Shown here in pieces: positions 25,747 to 33,198 of a stretch of DNA of 64,000 nucleotides. Each line of letters starts with the position of its first letter. Position 1 is the stretch's first letter. The notes beneath the pieces were generated by a model. It did no database searches, was not told where the DNA came from, and saw only the letters and a list, made by a program, of their open reading frames with translations. This stretch comes from an uncultured Candidatus Saccharibacteria bacterium (GTDB lineage: Bacteria; Patescibacteriota; Saccharimonadia; Saccharimonadales; Saccharimonadaceae). The stretch spans positions 114,742 through 178,741 of the forward strand of contig CALIJB010000005.1 in assembly GCA_938017675.1 (NCBI GenBank), given 5' to 3'. The position numbers and the translations under genes are program-made.

Positions 25747-26523
25747 ATGGACGATGACGATAGCCGCAGACCAGTTGCTTACGACGCTGAAGGACGTCCG
25801 TTATACACAGCTTCACAGCAGCAAGAGCAGGCTACTGGTGCAGAATCGGCTGTGCAGCAGACCAACCCAGTATCAGTCACCGAATCTGGCAAGCAGGTCG
25901 TGCATGTGGCGCGCTCAACCGAGCCGATTCCGGTTCATATTTCCGAAGAGACACGCCGCAAGCACGAGGAATCATGCCGCCTCTATCCGTGGCTTAATCT
26001 CAGCGAACACGAGTATGTTATCCGAATGATTCCGCGGCACAGTATCGGTATTTGGGGTCCGACGATAGCAATGATGCTTGCGATTATTTTGGTGTCAGTT
26101 TTCATGTTTTGCTACCCTGATATTGCTAAGCTGATTGGCTTGGCGCAATCAATGTATCCGCAGGTTATTTTGATTTGCTTGATGGTGATTATTTTATTCG
26201 GTATCGGTTTGTATATAGCGATTTGGGTATATATGCAAAATCGCTTTTTCCTGACCAACGAAAGTGTTATTCAAGAAATTCAAATAAGCTTGTTTTCAAA
26301 ACGCGAACAAACAGTTAGCCTGATGAATATTGAGGACTCTAGCTACTCGCAAAAAGGTATTCTACAAACTTTATTTAATTACGGCTCGATTCGGTTAAGT
26401 ACCGAGGGCGACGAAACAACCTATCGCTTTAGCTATGTTGCTGATCCAAAAAACCAAGTAGCGATTCTTAATAATGCCGTTGAGGCGTTCAAGAATGGCC
26501 GCCCAGTTACGAATGATGACTAG
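25747..26523 (+). CDS. Bacterial PH-domain (bPH2/DUF304, YdbS-like) membrane protein
   Basis: 258 residues. A polar N-terminus of about 75 residues with Gln/Glu/Thr runs; a segment LYPWLNLSEHEYVIRMIPRH (about 79-98); two membrane helices (about 102-123 and 136-158); then QNRFFLTNESVIQEIQISLFSKR and MNIEDSSYSQKGILQTLFNYG, the usual bPH2/YdbS pattern (about 163-258). Function of this family is not established; some members help tolerate membrane-active compounds. GAGGAGG ribosome site 3 nt before the ATG. A perfect palindrome overlaps its promoter. Confidence 0.85.
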   Translation: MDDDDSRRPVAYDAEGRPLYTASQQQEQATGAESAVQQTNPVSVTESGKQVVHVARSTEPIPVHISEETRRKHEESCRLYPWLNLSEHEYVIRMIPRHSIGIWGPTIAMMLAIILVSVFMFCYPDIAKLIGLAQSMYPQVILICLMVIILFGIGLYIAIWVYMQNRFFLTNESVIQEIQISLFSKREQTVSLMNIEDSSYSQKGILQTLFNYGSIRLSTEGDETTYRFSYVADPKNQVAILNNAVEAFKNGRPVTNDD

Positions 26524-26527
26524 CTGA

Positions 26528-26926
26528 TTATTTCTTGTGATCGCGATTAGTCTTGGTGTAAGTATCTTCACGCTCCATTGAACTGCGTAGCGTGTAGCCA
26601 GTGCATCGATTCTCGTTATTGCAACCTGTTGATTCGTAGACGTAGCTGCTGCCACTATTGCCAAGTTTTTTGCCTTTCGGATCAGTGAAAAGAGCAGGGT
26701 CGACGGTGCGCAGCGTTTTGCTGTCAATCGAAGCCGGATAATAGCCGTTTTTAGCGTAGAAATACTCTTCCAATCCGTAATACATCGCGTTGATAGCGAC
26801 TTTACGCTGATTGTCGCGAGCAGTGGCATCAATAGTTGCTTTTTCATTAAAAAATAGCCAGCTGCCAACTCCAAGTAAAACTATCACCAGTAAAAGTTCA
26901 ATAACTGTGAAGCCGTTTTGTTTCAT
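26528..26926 (-). CDS. Type IV pilin-like protein
   Basis: 132 residues from the ATG at 26924-26926; a longer frame would add 11 unlikely residues. The prepilin motif MKQNG-FTVIELLLVIVLLG gives cleavage after Gly5, with Phe+1 and Glu+5 and the hydrophobic assembly helix (about 6-28). The rest is a small globular pseudopilin-like domain with NQRKVAINAMYYGLEEYF and two Cys (GCNNENRC). It would be the substrate of the pilus machine encoded at 28.8-35 kb. No prepilin peptidase is visible. TATAAT on the minus strand lies 7 nt before the ATG, so it is near-leaderless. Confidence 0.93.
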   Translation of the reverse strand: MKQNGFTVIELLLVIVLLGVGSWLFFNEKATIDATARDNQRKVAINAMYYGLEEYFYAKNGYYPASIDSKTLRTVDPALFTDPKGKKLGNSGSSYVYESTGCNNENRCTGYTLRSSMEREDTYTKTNRDHKK

Positions 26927-26993
26927 ACTTACCATTATACCAAAAACTGCGTCGCTCATGTATAATTAAAGATATCAGCAAGAAAGGGGAGAT

Positions 26994-28037
26994 ATGGCGA
27001 AGAAAAGCGAACCAAAAACATCTGCAGATAAGCCAGCGGCTGACGATGGCAAGTTAAAGGCGTTGGGTTTGGCGATGGAGCAGATTACCAAGCAGTTTGG
27101 CGACGGCTCAATCATGAAGCTAGGAGAGGCTAAAAAAGTTGACGTCGAGCTATTGCCAAGTGGTAGTCTGAGCTTAGATTTGGCGCTGGGCGGCGGTTAT
27201 CCGAAAGGTCGAATTATCGAGATTTATGGTCCAGAGTCGAGCGGTAAGACAACCTTGACGCTGCATGCTATCGCCGAAATGCAAAAACAAGGCGGGACGG
27301 CAGCCTTTATTGATGCTGAGCATGCACTTGATCCAGCATATGCTAAACGGCTTGGCGTTGACACTGATAATTTGCTAGTATCGCAGCCCGACAATGGCGA
27401 GCAAGCGCTGGAAATTGTCGAAACGCTTGTGCGCTCAAATGCCGTTGACCTAATAGTAGTTGATTCGGTAGCAGCGTTGGTGCCGCAAGCTGAAATTGAC
27501 GGTGACATGGGTGATTCACACATGGGCTTACAAGCACGATTAATGAGCCAAGCACTACGCAAACTAACCGGTATTATTAACAAGTCGAAGGCTACGGTAA
27601 TCTTTATTAATCAAATCCGCATGAAAATCGGTGTGATGTTCGGCAACCCCGAGACAACTACTGGCGGTAATGCGCTTAAGTTTTACGCATCGGTGCGAGC
27701 AGACATTCGCCGAATTGGGCAAATCAAGGACGGTGATGAAATTCGCGGCAATCGCACGCGCGTCAAAATCGTCAAGAATAAGATTGCGCCGCCATTCCGC
27801 ACGGCTGAGTTCGATATCATGTATAACGAAGGTATTAGCAAGACGGGTGATGTTGTCGATCTGGGCGTTCAGTACGGAATTTTGGGCAAATCTGGAGCGT
27901 TTTATAAGTATAATGATGCAACAATCGGCCAAGGTCGCGAAGCTACTAAAAAATACTTGAAAGAAAATCCAGAAGTCCTGGCTGAAATTGACGCTAAAGT
28001 TCGCGAAAAAGTTGCCGAACCAGAACCGAAAGATTAG
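26994..28037 (+). CDS. recA: Recombinase RecA
   Basis: 347 residues. Walker A GPESSGKT (79-86), LFVSQPD-like segment here LLVSQPDNGEQALEI, Walker B LIVVDSVAAL (about 152-161), L1/L2 DNA loops with GDSHMGLQARLMSQALRKL and FINQIRMKIGVMFGNPETTTGGNALKFYASVR. It drives strand exchange and SOS coprotease activity. AAAGGGGAG ribosome site and TATAAT at 26961-26966. No intein. recX follows after 145 bp. Confidence 0.99.
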   Translation: MAKKSEPKTSADKPAADDGKLKALGLAMEQITKQFGDGSIMKLGEAKKVDVELLPSGSLSLDLALGGGYPKGRIIEIYGPESSGKTTLTLHAIAEMQKQGGTAAFIDAEHALDPAYAKRLGVDTDNLLVSQPDNGEQALEIVETLVRSNAVDLIVVDSVAALVPQAEIDGDMGDSHMGLQARLMSQALRKLTGIINKSKATVIFINQIRMKIGVMFGNPETTTGGNALKFYASVRADIRRIGQIKDGDEIRGNRTRVKIVKNKIAPPFRTAEFDIMYNEGISKTGDVVDLGVQYGILGKSGAFYKYNDATIGQGREATKKYLKENPEVLAEIDAKVREKVAEPEPKD

Positions 28038-28169
28038 AAGTAAAAAGAAAACAGCCTGCTAGAAGTATATTCATTCGAGCTGGGTTTAGTGGTGTAGTAT
28101 CTTTGAATACTATGATAATTTATGCAAACTATAGTAGCTTGCTAGTCGGTAAATGGCCGCTTTTTCAGC

Positions 28170-28175
28170 TATAAT
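28170..28175 (+). promoter_or_regulatory. Predicted leaderless -10 box (TATAAT) of recX
   Basis: TATAAT, six bases (aatgat), ATG at 28182. The 28038-28169 stretch holds no gene and no clear terminator; recX therefore seems to have its own promoter apart from recA. Confidence 0.65.
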
Positions 28176-28181
28176 AATGAT

Positions 28182-28856
28182 ATGGTCCAGCAGCAAGAAC
28201 GATATACTGTGACGTCGCTTTCGCCGCAAGTTCGCGATTCGGATCGCGTCAATGTGTATATTGATGGCAAATATTATTTTAGCCTGGATATTTCGCAGGT
28301 TGTTGATCTTGGAATTAAGGCTGGCCAGGTTTTATCGAAAGAGGAGCTAGCTAGCCTCAAGCAGGAAAGCGAATTCGGCAAGCTGTATGCTCGCACTCTT
28401 GAATATGTATTGATGCGGCCGCGCAGTAGCAGTGAAGTACGCGATTACCTTTACCGTAAAACATTGGCTCGTAAATATAAAAATAGAAAAACTGGTAAGT
28501 TAGCGGAAAAGCCAGGTGTCGCTAAAACTGTGGCAGAGCGTGTTTTTGCGAAGCTGCAAGCGCGCGGTTACATTGACGATCAGAAATTTGCTAACTGGTG
28601 GGTTGAGAATCGACATCAGATTAAAGGCGTATCTATGCGAAAACTGCGTAGCGAATTGGCGGCAAAAGGTATAGCACAGACAATCATTGATTCGGTAATC
28701 GCAGATTCGTCGCGTAATGATCCCAGCGAGCTGACTAAAGTTATTGCTAAAAAACGCTGGCGTTACTCTGATGAGCAAAAGTTCATGCAATATCTAGCGC
28801 GCCAGGGATTTAGCTTTGATGATATCAAAACCGCTTTGCGCCGAGAAGATTGCTAA
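28182..28856 (+). CDS. recX: Regulatory protein RecX
   Basis: 224 residues. N-terminal beta domain (about 8-60) like that in some RecX proteins, then three-helix repeats: RTLEYVLMRPRSSSEVRDYL (about 71-90), FAKLQARGYIDDQKFANWWVENR (about 125-147) and RKLRSELAAKGIAQTIIDSVI (about 153-173). The YIDDxxFAxxWVxxR motif is diagnostic. RecX inhibits or tunes RecA filaments. Its 3' end overlaps by 4 nt the convergent PRC-barrel gene. Confidence 0.94.
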   Translation: MVQQQERYTVTSLSPQVRDSDRVNVYIDGKYYFSLDISQVVDLGIKAGQVLSKEELASLKQESEFGKLYARTLEYVLMRPRSSSEVRDYLYRKTLARKYKNRKTGKLAEKPGVAKTVAERVFAKLQARGYIDDQKFANWWVENRHQIKGVSMRKLRSELAAKGIAQTIIDSVIADSSRNDPSELTKVIAKKRWRYSDEQKFMQYLARQGFSFDDIKTALRREDC

Positions 28857-29431
28857 TCAATATCTGAATTCTGTCGAGCCTGCTTTGGTTTGCGGAACGG
28901 ATTGATATAGCTACCGACTACTTCATGGAGTTCTGGCTCGGGGGCTTTAGCTTGGGAATGAACGACAATTGAATCGTTATTGATCTCGATAATCTGGCTG
29001 CGATGTACCAAAATCTCAGTATCATTGAAACTACGCAGTAGTGGCCGCTTGACCGACAGCTGCATAATAAGAAACTGCGTGGTATCTATTGTGAAGTCGA
29101 TGACTTTACCAAGTTTATGGCGTTTTTCATCAAGTACTAGTTTGCCGATGATATCAAACTTTAGCTGGTAGACGTCGTTGACGCGCACAACGTCGGCCGG
29201 AGCTATGAATTGGTCGATGTCGTCGACAATGAAGCCCATATTACTCAGTTCGCGGACATCGCTAAGCAACATCAGCGCGGGGTGTTGCTGAACTAGCGGC
29301 CCTGACACTTCGAAGGCGATAATTTGCAGATTGGCGGGATTAATGATTGCGCGGGTTGTGCGCGCTACCTTGCCGCCAGTTTGAATGCTGAATATTTCTG
29401 CATTGAGTACCGCTGAACCGAGCAAAATCAT
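28853..29431 (-). CDS. PRC-barrel domain protein at the end of the pilus operon
   Basis: 192 residues with two tandem PRC-barrel-like beta domains, about 1-80 (VLNAEIFSIQTGGKVART, then IIAFEVSG) and about 85-165 (LKFDIIGKLVLDEKRHKLGKVIDFTID). A Pro/Glu/Lys-rich tail follows. PRC barrels occur in photosynthetic reaction centres and in RimM and often mediate protein contacts. It lies 3 nt downstream of the 91-aa pilus-operon protein and so probably belongs to the same transcript; a role in pilus assembly or regulation is inference. Confidence 0.82.
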   Translation of the reverse strand: MILLGSAVLNAEIFSIQTGGKVARTTRAIINPANLQIIAFEVSGPLVQQHPALMLLSDVRELSNMGFIVDDIDQFIAPADVVRVNDVYQLKFDIIGKLVLDEKRHKLGKVIDFTIDTTQFLIMQLSVKRPLLRSFNDTEILVHRSQIIEINNDSIVVHSQAKAPEPELHEVVGSYINPFRKPKQARQNSDID

Positions 29432-29434
29432 AGA

Positions 29435-29710
29435 CTAAAACGGGTTTGTCCTATCGTTGGCTGGCGGCGGTGTGCTCGGTGCATTGCCAGCTGATTTTAG
29501 CTTGCGGATGCGTTTGATGGTAGTATCATCAAAACTAGCGGAGGTGCTAGCTTGCGGTTCTTCTGCTGGCGTAGTGAGTGTTTGGTAGAGTAGGATGGTA
29601 GCAACTGACAATCCGCCAGCAGCTAACATGAAAAACAATAAAAAGTGATACCGGCCAAAGAATTTAGCTGTCTTTGCGCCGAGAATGCGAAATGCGTCTG
29701 AGACTTCCAT
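29435..29710 (-). CDS. Single-helix protein in pilus operon (91 aa)
   Basis: 91 residues: a short cytoplasmic part (RILGAKTAKFFGRY), a hydrophobic helix (about 22-44), then an outside Pro/Ser/Thr-rich tail with FDDTTIKRIRKLKSAG. Its start overlaps the pilO stop. In position it replaces pilP, the lipoprotein that follows pilO in Gram-negative pilus operons, but no PilP features are visible. This would fit a bacterium lacking an outer-membrane secretin. Confidence 0.75.
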   Translation of the reverse strand: MEVSDAFRILGAKTAKFFGRYHFLLFFMLAAGGLSVATILLYQTLTTPAEEPQASTSASFDDTTIKRIRKLKSAGNAPSTPPPANDRTNPF

Positions 29711-30318
29711 TATTTTGTATATACCTCCAGAGTTAGTGCGCTAACTGTGATGCCGTTGTTGTCGTCTTTGGCTAAGGCCAGGTTAGAAATTTGCATCCGG
29801 AAAAGCCCTTGTTCTAAAGAGCGCAAGAAAATGTACGCTTGCTCATAGGATACCGGATTACTCAAGTTAACAGTAGCGGTAACCGATTTGAAGCCGTCTG
29901 GCGCTGGTTTTTTAGCGTTTTTAGCAGTGCTAGACGACGATGAACTTGATGAGCTGCTGGATTTACTTTCATTTGCTGAAAAATCGATTGAAGCGATTTT
30001 AATACCAGCGCTATTTGCGTGATTTTCGATGTCGCTGACAATTTGATCTTGATAATGATATTTCTTGCTGGTCGAAACGATTTGTTCAGCGCGTTTTACG
30101 TCGCTTTTGCTGTTGTCTAGTTTCGATTTGAGGCTTGAAAGGGCTTGTAATTCGTTGCTAGAGGCTTGTGCTTCGGTATTGAGTTTGCGGGTTTCCTCTG
30201 CATATTTAACAATCTCTTGGTGTCCGAAGACGAAACTGCCTACGCCCGCTGCCGCAATAACTAGTAGGCTGACGATAAGCAAAATGCGGAATGTAGTTGG
30301 TTTTAGAACGAATTTCAT
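29710..30318 (-). CDS. pilO: Type IV pilus assembly protein PilO
   Basis: 202 residues. N-terminal membrane helix (about 11-31), coiled coil (about 34-90, EETRKLNTEAQASSNELQAL), then a ferredoxin-like domain with a Ser-only stretch (about 118-130) inserted before it and SLEQGLFRMQISNLAL near 168-183. Position between pilN and the 91-aa protein, and the fold order, support PilO. It bridges the inner-membrane platform and the ATPase motor through PilM/PilN. Overlaps pilN by 4 nt. Confidence 0.85.
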   Translation of the reverse strand: MKFVLKPTTFRILLIVSLLVIAAAGVGSFVFGHQEIVKYAEETRKLNTEAQASSNELQALSSLKSKLDNSKSDVKRAEQIVSTSKKYHYQDQIVSDIENHANSAGIKIASIDFSANESKSSSSSSSSSSSTAKNAKKPAPDGFKSVTATVNLSNPVSYEQAYIFLRSLEQGLFRMQISNLALAKDDNNGITVSALTLEVYTK

Positions 30319-30881
30319 GGCAGTACCTTCTTTGAATAGATTACAGTGTAATTTGCCTGAAATGTATTGTCGCCAATTTCGTGCGTAGCGTTTGATAGGC
30401 TAACACTGTCAAAAACTTTAACTTTATTGATAGACGTCTCTTGCAAGCTATTTTTGACTTCAATGGCTTGCGCGTACGAACTGACGTGGGTTTGAATTTG
30501 CACAGAAGCGGTTCCAAAAGTCGTCGGGTCGATTGATATGCCAGTGAGCGAGGCGCCGTTTGGCAACCTCCTAGCAATCGCATTTAGAATATCAGTATAT
30601 GGCGCTTGAGTGTCAAGAATGTATTTTGCTACCCGCAGGTTAGAGCGATACTTTTCGGCATCGCTCTTAACCGAGCTGAAGGCTGAAGATTTACTTTGAT
30701 TGTCATTTATGGTTTCTCTACTGGCAGACTGGTTGAATACTAGCATAAAATACGAGCTGATTAGCTCAACTACAATAATCACAACAACTATCAGCGACAT
30801 GACAACATAACGCATCAAAATTGAGTTAGCCCGGGCGGCCTTAATTTGCTTGCGTTCTTCGGGTGAAAGTAGGTTGATCAT
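30315..30881 (-). CDS. pilN: Type IV pilus assembly protein PilN
   Basis: 188 residues. It begins MINLLSPEERKQIKAAR, and the INLLP/S element is the PilN motif that binds the groove of PilM. Then a membrane helix (about 25-50), a short coiled coil and a ferredoxin-like domain (about 90-180). Overlaps pilM by 4 nt and pilO by 4 nt, so the three are translationally coupled. Confidence 0.9.
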   Translation of the reverse strand: MINLLSPEERKQIKAARANSILMRYVVMSLIVVVIIVVELISSYFMLVFNQSASRETINDNQSKSSAFSSVKSDAEKYRSNLRVAKYILDTQAPYTDILNAIARRLPNGASLTGISIDPTTFGTASVQIQTHVSSYAQAIEVKNSLQETSINKVKVFDSVSLSNATHEIGDNTFQANYTVIYSKKVLP

Positions 30882-31936
30882 TTTTTTACCTCCGATGGCC
30901 GTACGCTAGCCAGACCAGCGACGGTGATGTAACGCGGGCGAAACTGGCGGTGCGGTTTCTCAAGCGACCCGAAATCAAGATCTTGCCACGGGCTAGCGAC
31001 GCGGGCCGGTAAAATGAAAGCGTTAGTAAAGTATTCGCCGATACCTGGCATGTTTGCACCGCCGCCAACGATAAGAATTTGCTCGATTTTTTTATCCTCC
31101 GAAATACGTTCGCTGTAGTAACGGATGACCTTTTTGGCTTCTCCGACGATACGACCGAGGCTTGGTTTGAGGGCGGCTTCAATTTTGTCATGATCATCGC
31201 TTTGCCCGAGGCCGTTGAGGACTTTATACTGGTGAGCTTTTTCTAGCGACACTTGCATTTTACTAGCGATATCTAGAGTGAAGTTATTGCCGCCGACATT
31301 AGCCGAACCGGTAATGAGAATTGCTGAATCTTCCAGGACGGCAATATCGGTACTGGTGGCGCCGACGTCGATAACTAGCGTGGTACGATTGCCTTCCTCG
31401 GTTTTGGTCAGGATGCGGGCGACCGCATTCATGCTCGGTTCAACGGCAACTGGACGCAGATCGACTTCCTTGGCAACTTGCGTAACTGTATCAACCAGCG
31501 CGCGCGGTGCGGCCGAGACGACAACCATCAGGGTCTCTTTGGTGCGCTTAATAATTTCGTAGTCAGTGTATAACGAGTCTGACGGTATTGGTATATAGCG
31601 TTCGACTTCTAGCTGGGCAGCGCTGGCAATATGCTTTTCTTCGCTTGCTGGTAGAGTAAAAGTGCGCGAATAAGTGCGGCTCGTCGGCAAGCCAATTACT
31701 ACGTGGTTAGAAGGCAGAGAGCCGATAATGCGATCTCGAAACATATTGGCTATGTGCTCGCGCAGATACTCGTGGTCGTCGGTGTCGAGCGCCTCCTGTG
31801 TCTTAACCGGGTCAAGATCGACCGAGCCGTAGCCGCGAACGTCAGCGTGTTTCTGGTTGATGGCCATGACTTTAACACCAGTATAATTGATGTCGAGTCC
31901 GATGATCGGTTTGTCTTTGAAAAATAGTTTTACCAT
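30878..31936 (-). CDS. pilM: Type IV pilus assembly ATPase-like protein PilM
   Basis: 352 residues of the actin/FtsA-like fold. Phosphate-binding elements IIGLDINYTGVKVM (about 11-24) and TTLVIDVGATSTDIAVLE (about 189-206), and the adenosine-motif-like ILIVGGGANMPGI (about 287-299). Cytoplasmic; binds the N-terminus of PilN and links the motor to the membrane complex. pilC lies 35 nt upstream. Confidence 0.94.
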   Translation of the reverse strand: MVKLFFKDKPIIGLDINYTGVKVMAINQKHADVRGYGSVDLDPVKTQEALDTDDHEYLREHIANMFRDRIIGSLPSNHVVIGLPTSRTYSRTFTLPASEEKHIASAAQLEVERYIPIPSDSLYTDYEIIKRTKETLMVVVSAAPRALVDTVTQVAKEVDLRPVAVEPSMNAVARILTKTEEGNRTTLVIDVGATSTDIAVLEDSAILITGSANVGGNNFTLDIASKMQVSLEKAHQYKVLNGLGQSDDHDKIEAALKPSLGRIVGEAKKVIRYYSERISEDKKIEQILIVGGGANMPGIGEYFTNAFILPARVASPWQDLDFGSLEKPHRQFRPRYITVAGLASVRPSEVKK

Positions 31937-31971
31937 GGATGCCCTTTTCTATATACAGTATAGCATAAGTT

Positions 31972-33198
31972 TTATTGTTTAATACTCGTTGATAAGCCGG
32001 CAATTGGCATCATAACGCTAGCGGCAATTAGCCCCACCATGCCGCCCATCAGCACGATCATTACCGGTTCAATAATTGAGCCGATACTATCGATGGCGAC
32101 ATCAACTTCTTCTTCGTAAAAGTCGGCTACTTTGACTAGTACGACGTCGGTTTGGCCAGTTTCTTCGCCGACGGCTAGCATCTGCGAGACGATTGGCGGG
32201 AATAATCCAGTTTTTTCGATGATTGTTGATAAGTTTTTGCCGTTTTCGACTTCCTTGGCAGCTTTTAGCAGAGCTTCCTCGTAAACAACATTGCCGACTG
32301 AATGCGAAGTGACTTCAAGCGATTCTAGAACAGCCGCGCCAGACCCCATGAGCGCCGAAAACGTACGAGCAAAGCGGGCGACAGCTACTTTCTGAATAAT
32401 GCTACTAATAGCTGGTATCTTGAGGACAAAACGGTGAAAAGTGTGTTTGCCAGCTGTAGTATTCAGCCAGCGCCGCAAGAAGTAAACGATAGCGATTAGT
32501 ACTGGTATCAGCAAGTATCCTTTAGTCGTCAAAAAACCGCTAATTGACAGCATTACTTGAGTCAAAGCTGGTAGTTCGGCATCCTCGCCACCAAACCCTT
32601 TAATCATTTCGCCGATTTGCGGGATGACAAACACCATTAAAACCAAAAAGGCCATAATAGTAATAACCAGCAAAACTAACGGATAAGTCATCGCTCCTTT
32701 AATTTTTTTGCGGATGCCAGCACTTTTTTCTTGCTGAATAGCTAGACGCCTAAGGATATCGTCAAGAATACCGCCAGCTTCGCCAGCACGCACCATATTG
32801 ACATAAACATCGTTAAAAGTAGCTGGATGTTTGCTCAGGGCGTCGGCTAGCTGCATACCAGATTGAACGTCTTTAATGATGTCGCCAAGGACTGTCTTGA
32901 GGGCTGGACTATCAGTGTGATCATGTTGCGAAGAAAGTGCTCGCAGCAACGGCACGCCAGCGCTAACCATGGCGCTCATCTGGCGGGTGAACATCACGAT
33001 GTCGTCGGTTTTAACTTTTTTCTTACCACCGCCAAAACTAATACTGGCTAGTCCTTTCTTTTCAAGCGAGTCAATACTGAGCGGTGACAAGCCTTGCTTG
33101 GTTAGAGCAGATAAAGCTCCAGGTCGATCGCTAGCCTCGATGTTGCCTTGGATGACATCGCCAGACTTATTAGTTGCGACATAAGAGAAAGATGCCAT
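31972..33198 (-). CDS. pilC: Type IV pilus inner-membrane platform protein PilC (GspF family)
   Basis: 408 residues. An N-terminal signalling stretch (FSYVATNKSGDVIQG, GLSPLSI), two GspF domains with VMFTRQMSAMVSAGVPLLRAL (about 69-88) and FARTFSALMGSGAAVLESL (about 271-289), and three membrane helices (about 170-195, 218-240, 377-400). It is the rotating platform that adds pilins. It starts directly at the pilB stop. Confidence 0.96.
   Translation of the reverse strand: MASFSYVATNKSGDVIQGNIEASDRPGALSALTKQGLSPLSIDSLEKKGLASISFGGGKKKVKTDDIVMFTRQMSAMVSAGVPLLRALSSQHDHTDSPALKTVLGDIIKDVQSGMQLADALSKHPATFNDVYVNMVRAGEAGGILDDILRRLAIQQEKSAGIRKKIKGAMTYPLVLLVITIMAFLVLMVFVIPQIGEMIKGFGGEDAELPALTQVMLSISGFLTTKGYLLIPVLIAIVYFLRRWLNTTAGKHTFHRFVLKIPAISSIIQKVAVARFARTFSALMGSGAAVLESLEVTSHSVGNVVYEEALLKAAKEVENGKNLSTIIEKTGLFPPIVSQMLAVGEETGQTDVVLVKVADFYEEEVDVAIDSIGSIIEPVMIVLMGGMVGLIAASVMMPIAGLSTSIKQ

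Noticed and set aside
26395..26874. 159-residue minus-strand frame over the pilin and PH-domain ends
   Set aside because: Low-quality composition, and it overlaps two well-supported genes in other frames.
28038..28169. Possible small RNA or attenuator between recA and recX
   Set aside because: No convincing hairpin, terminator or promoter other than the recX -10 box could be seen by eye.
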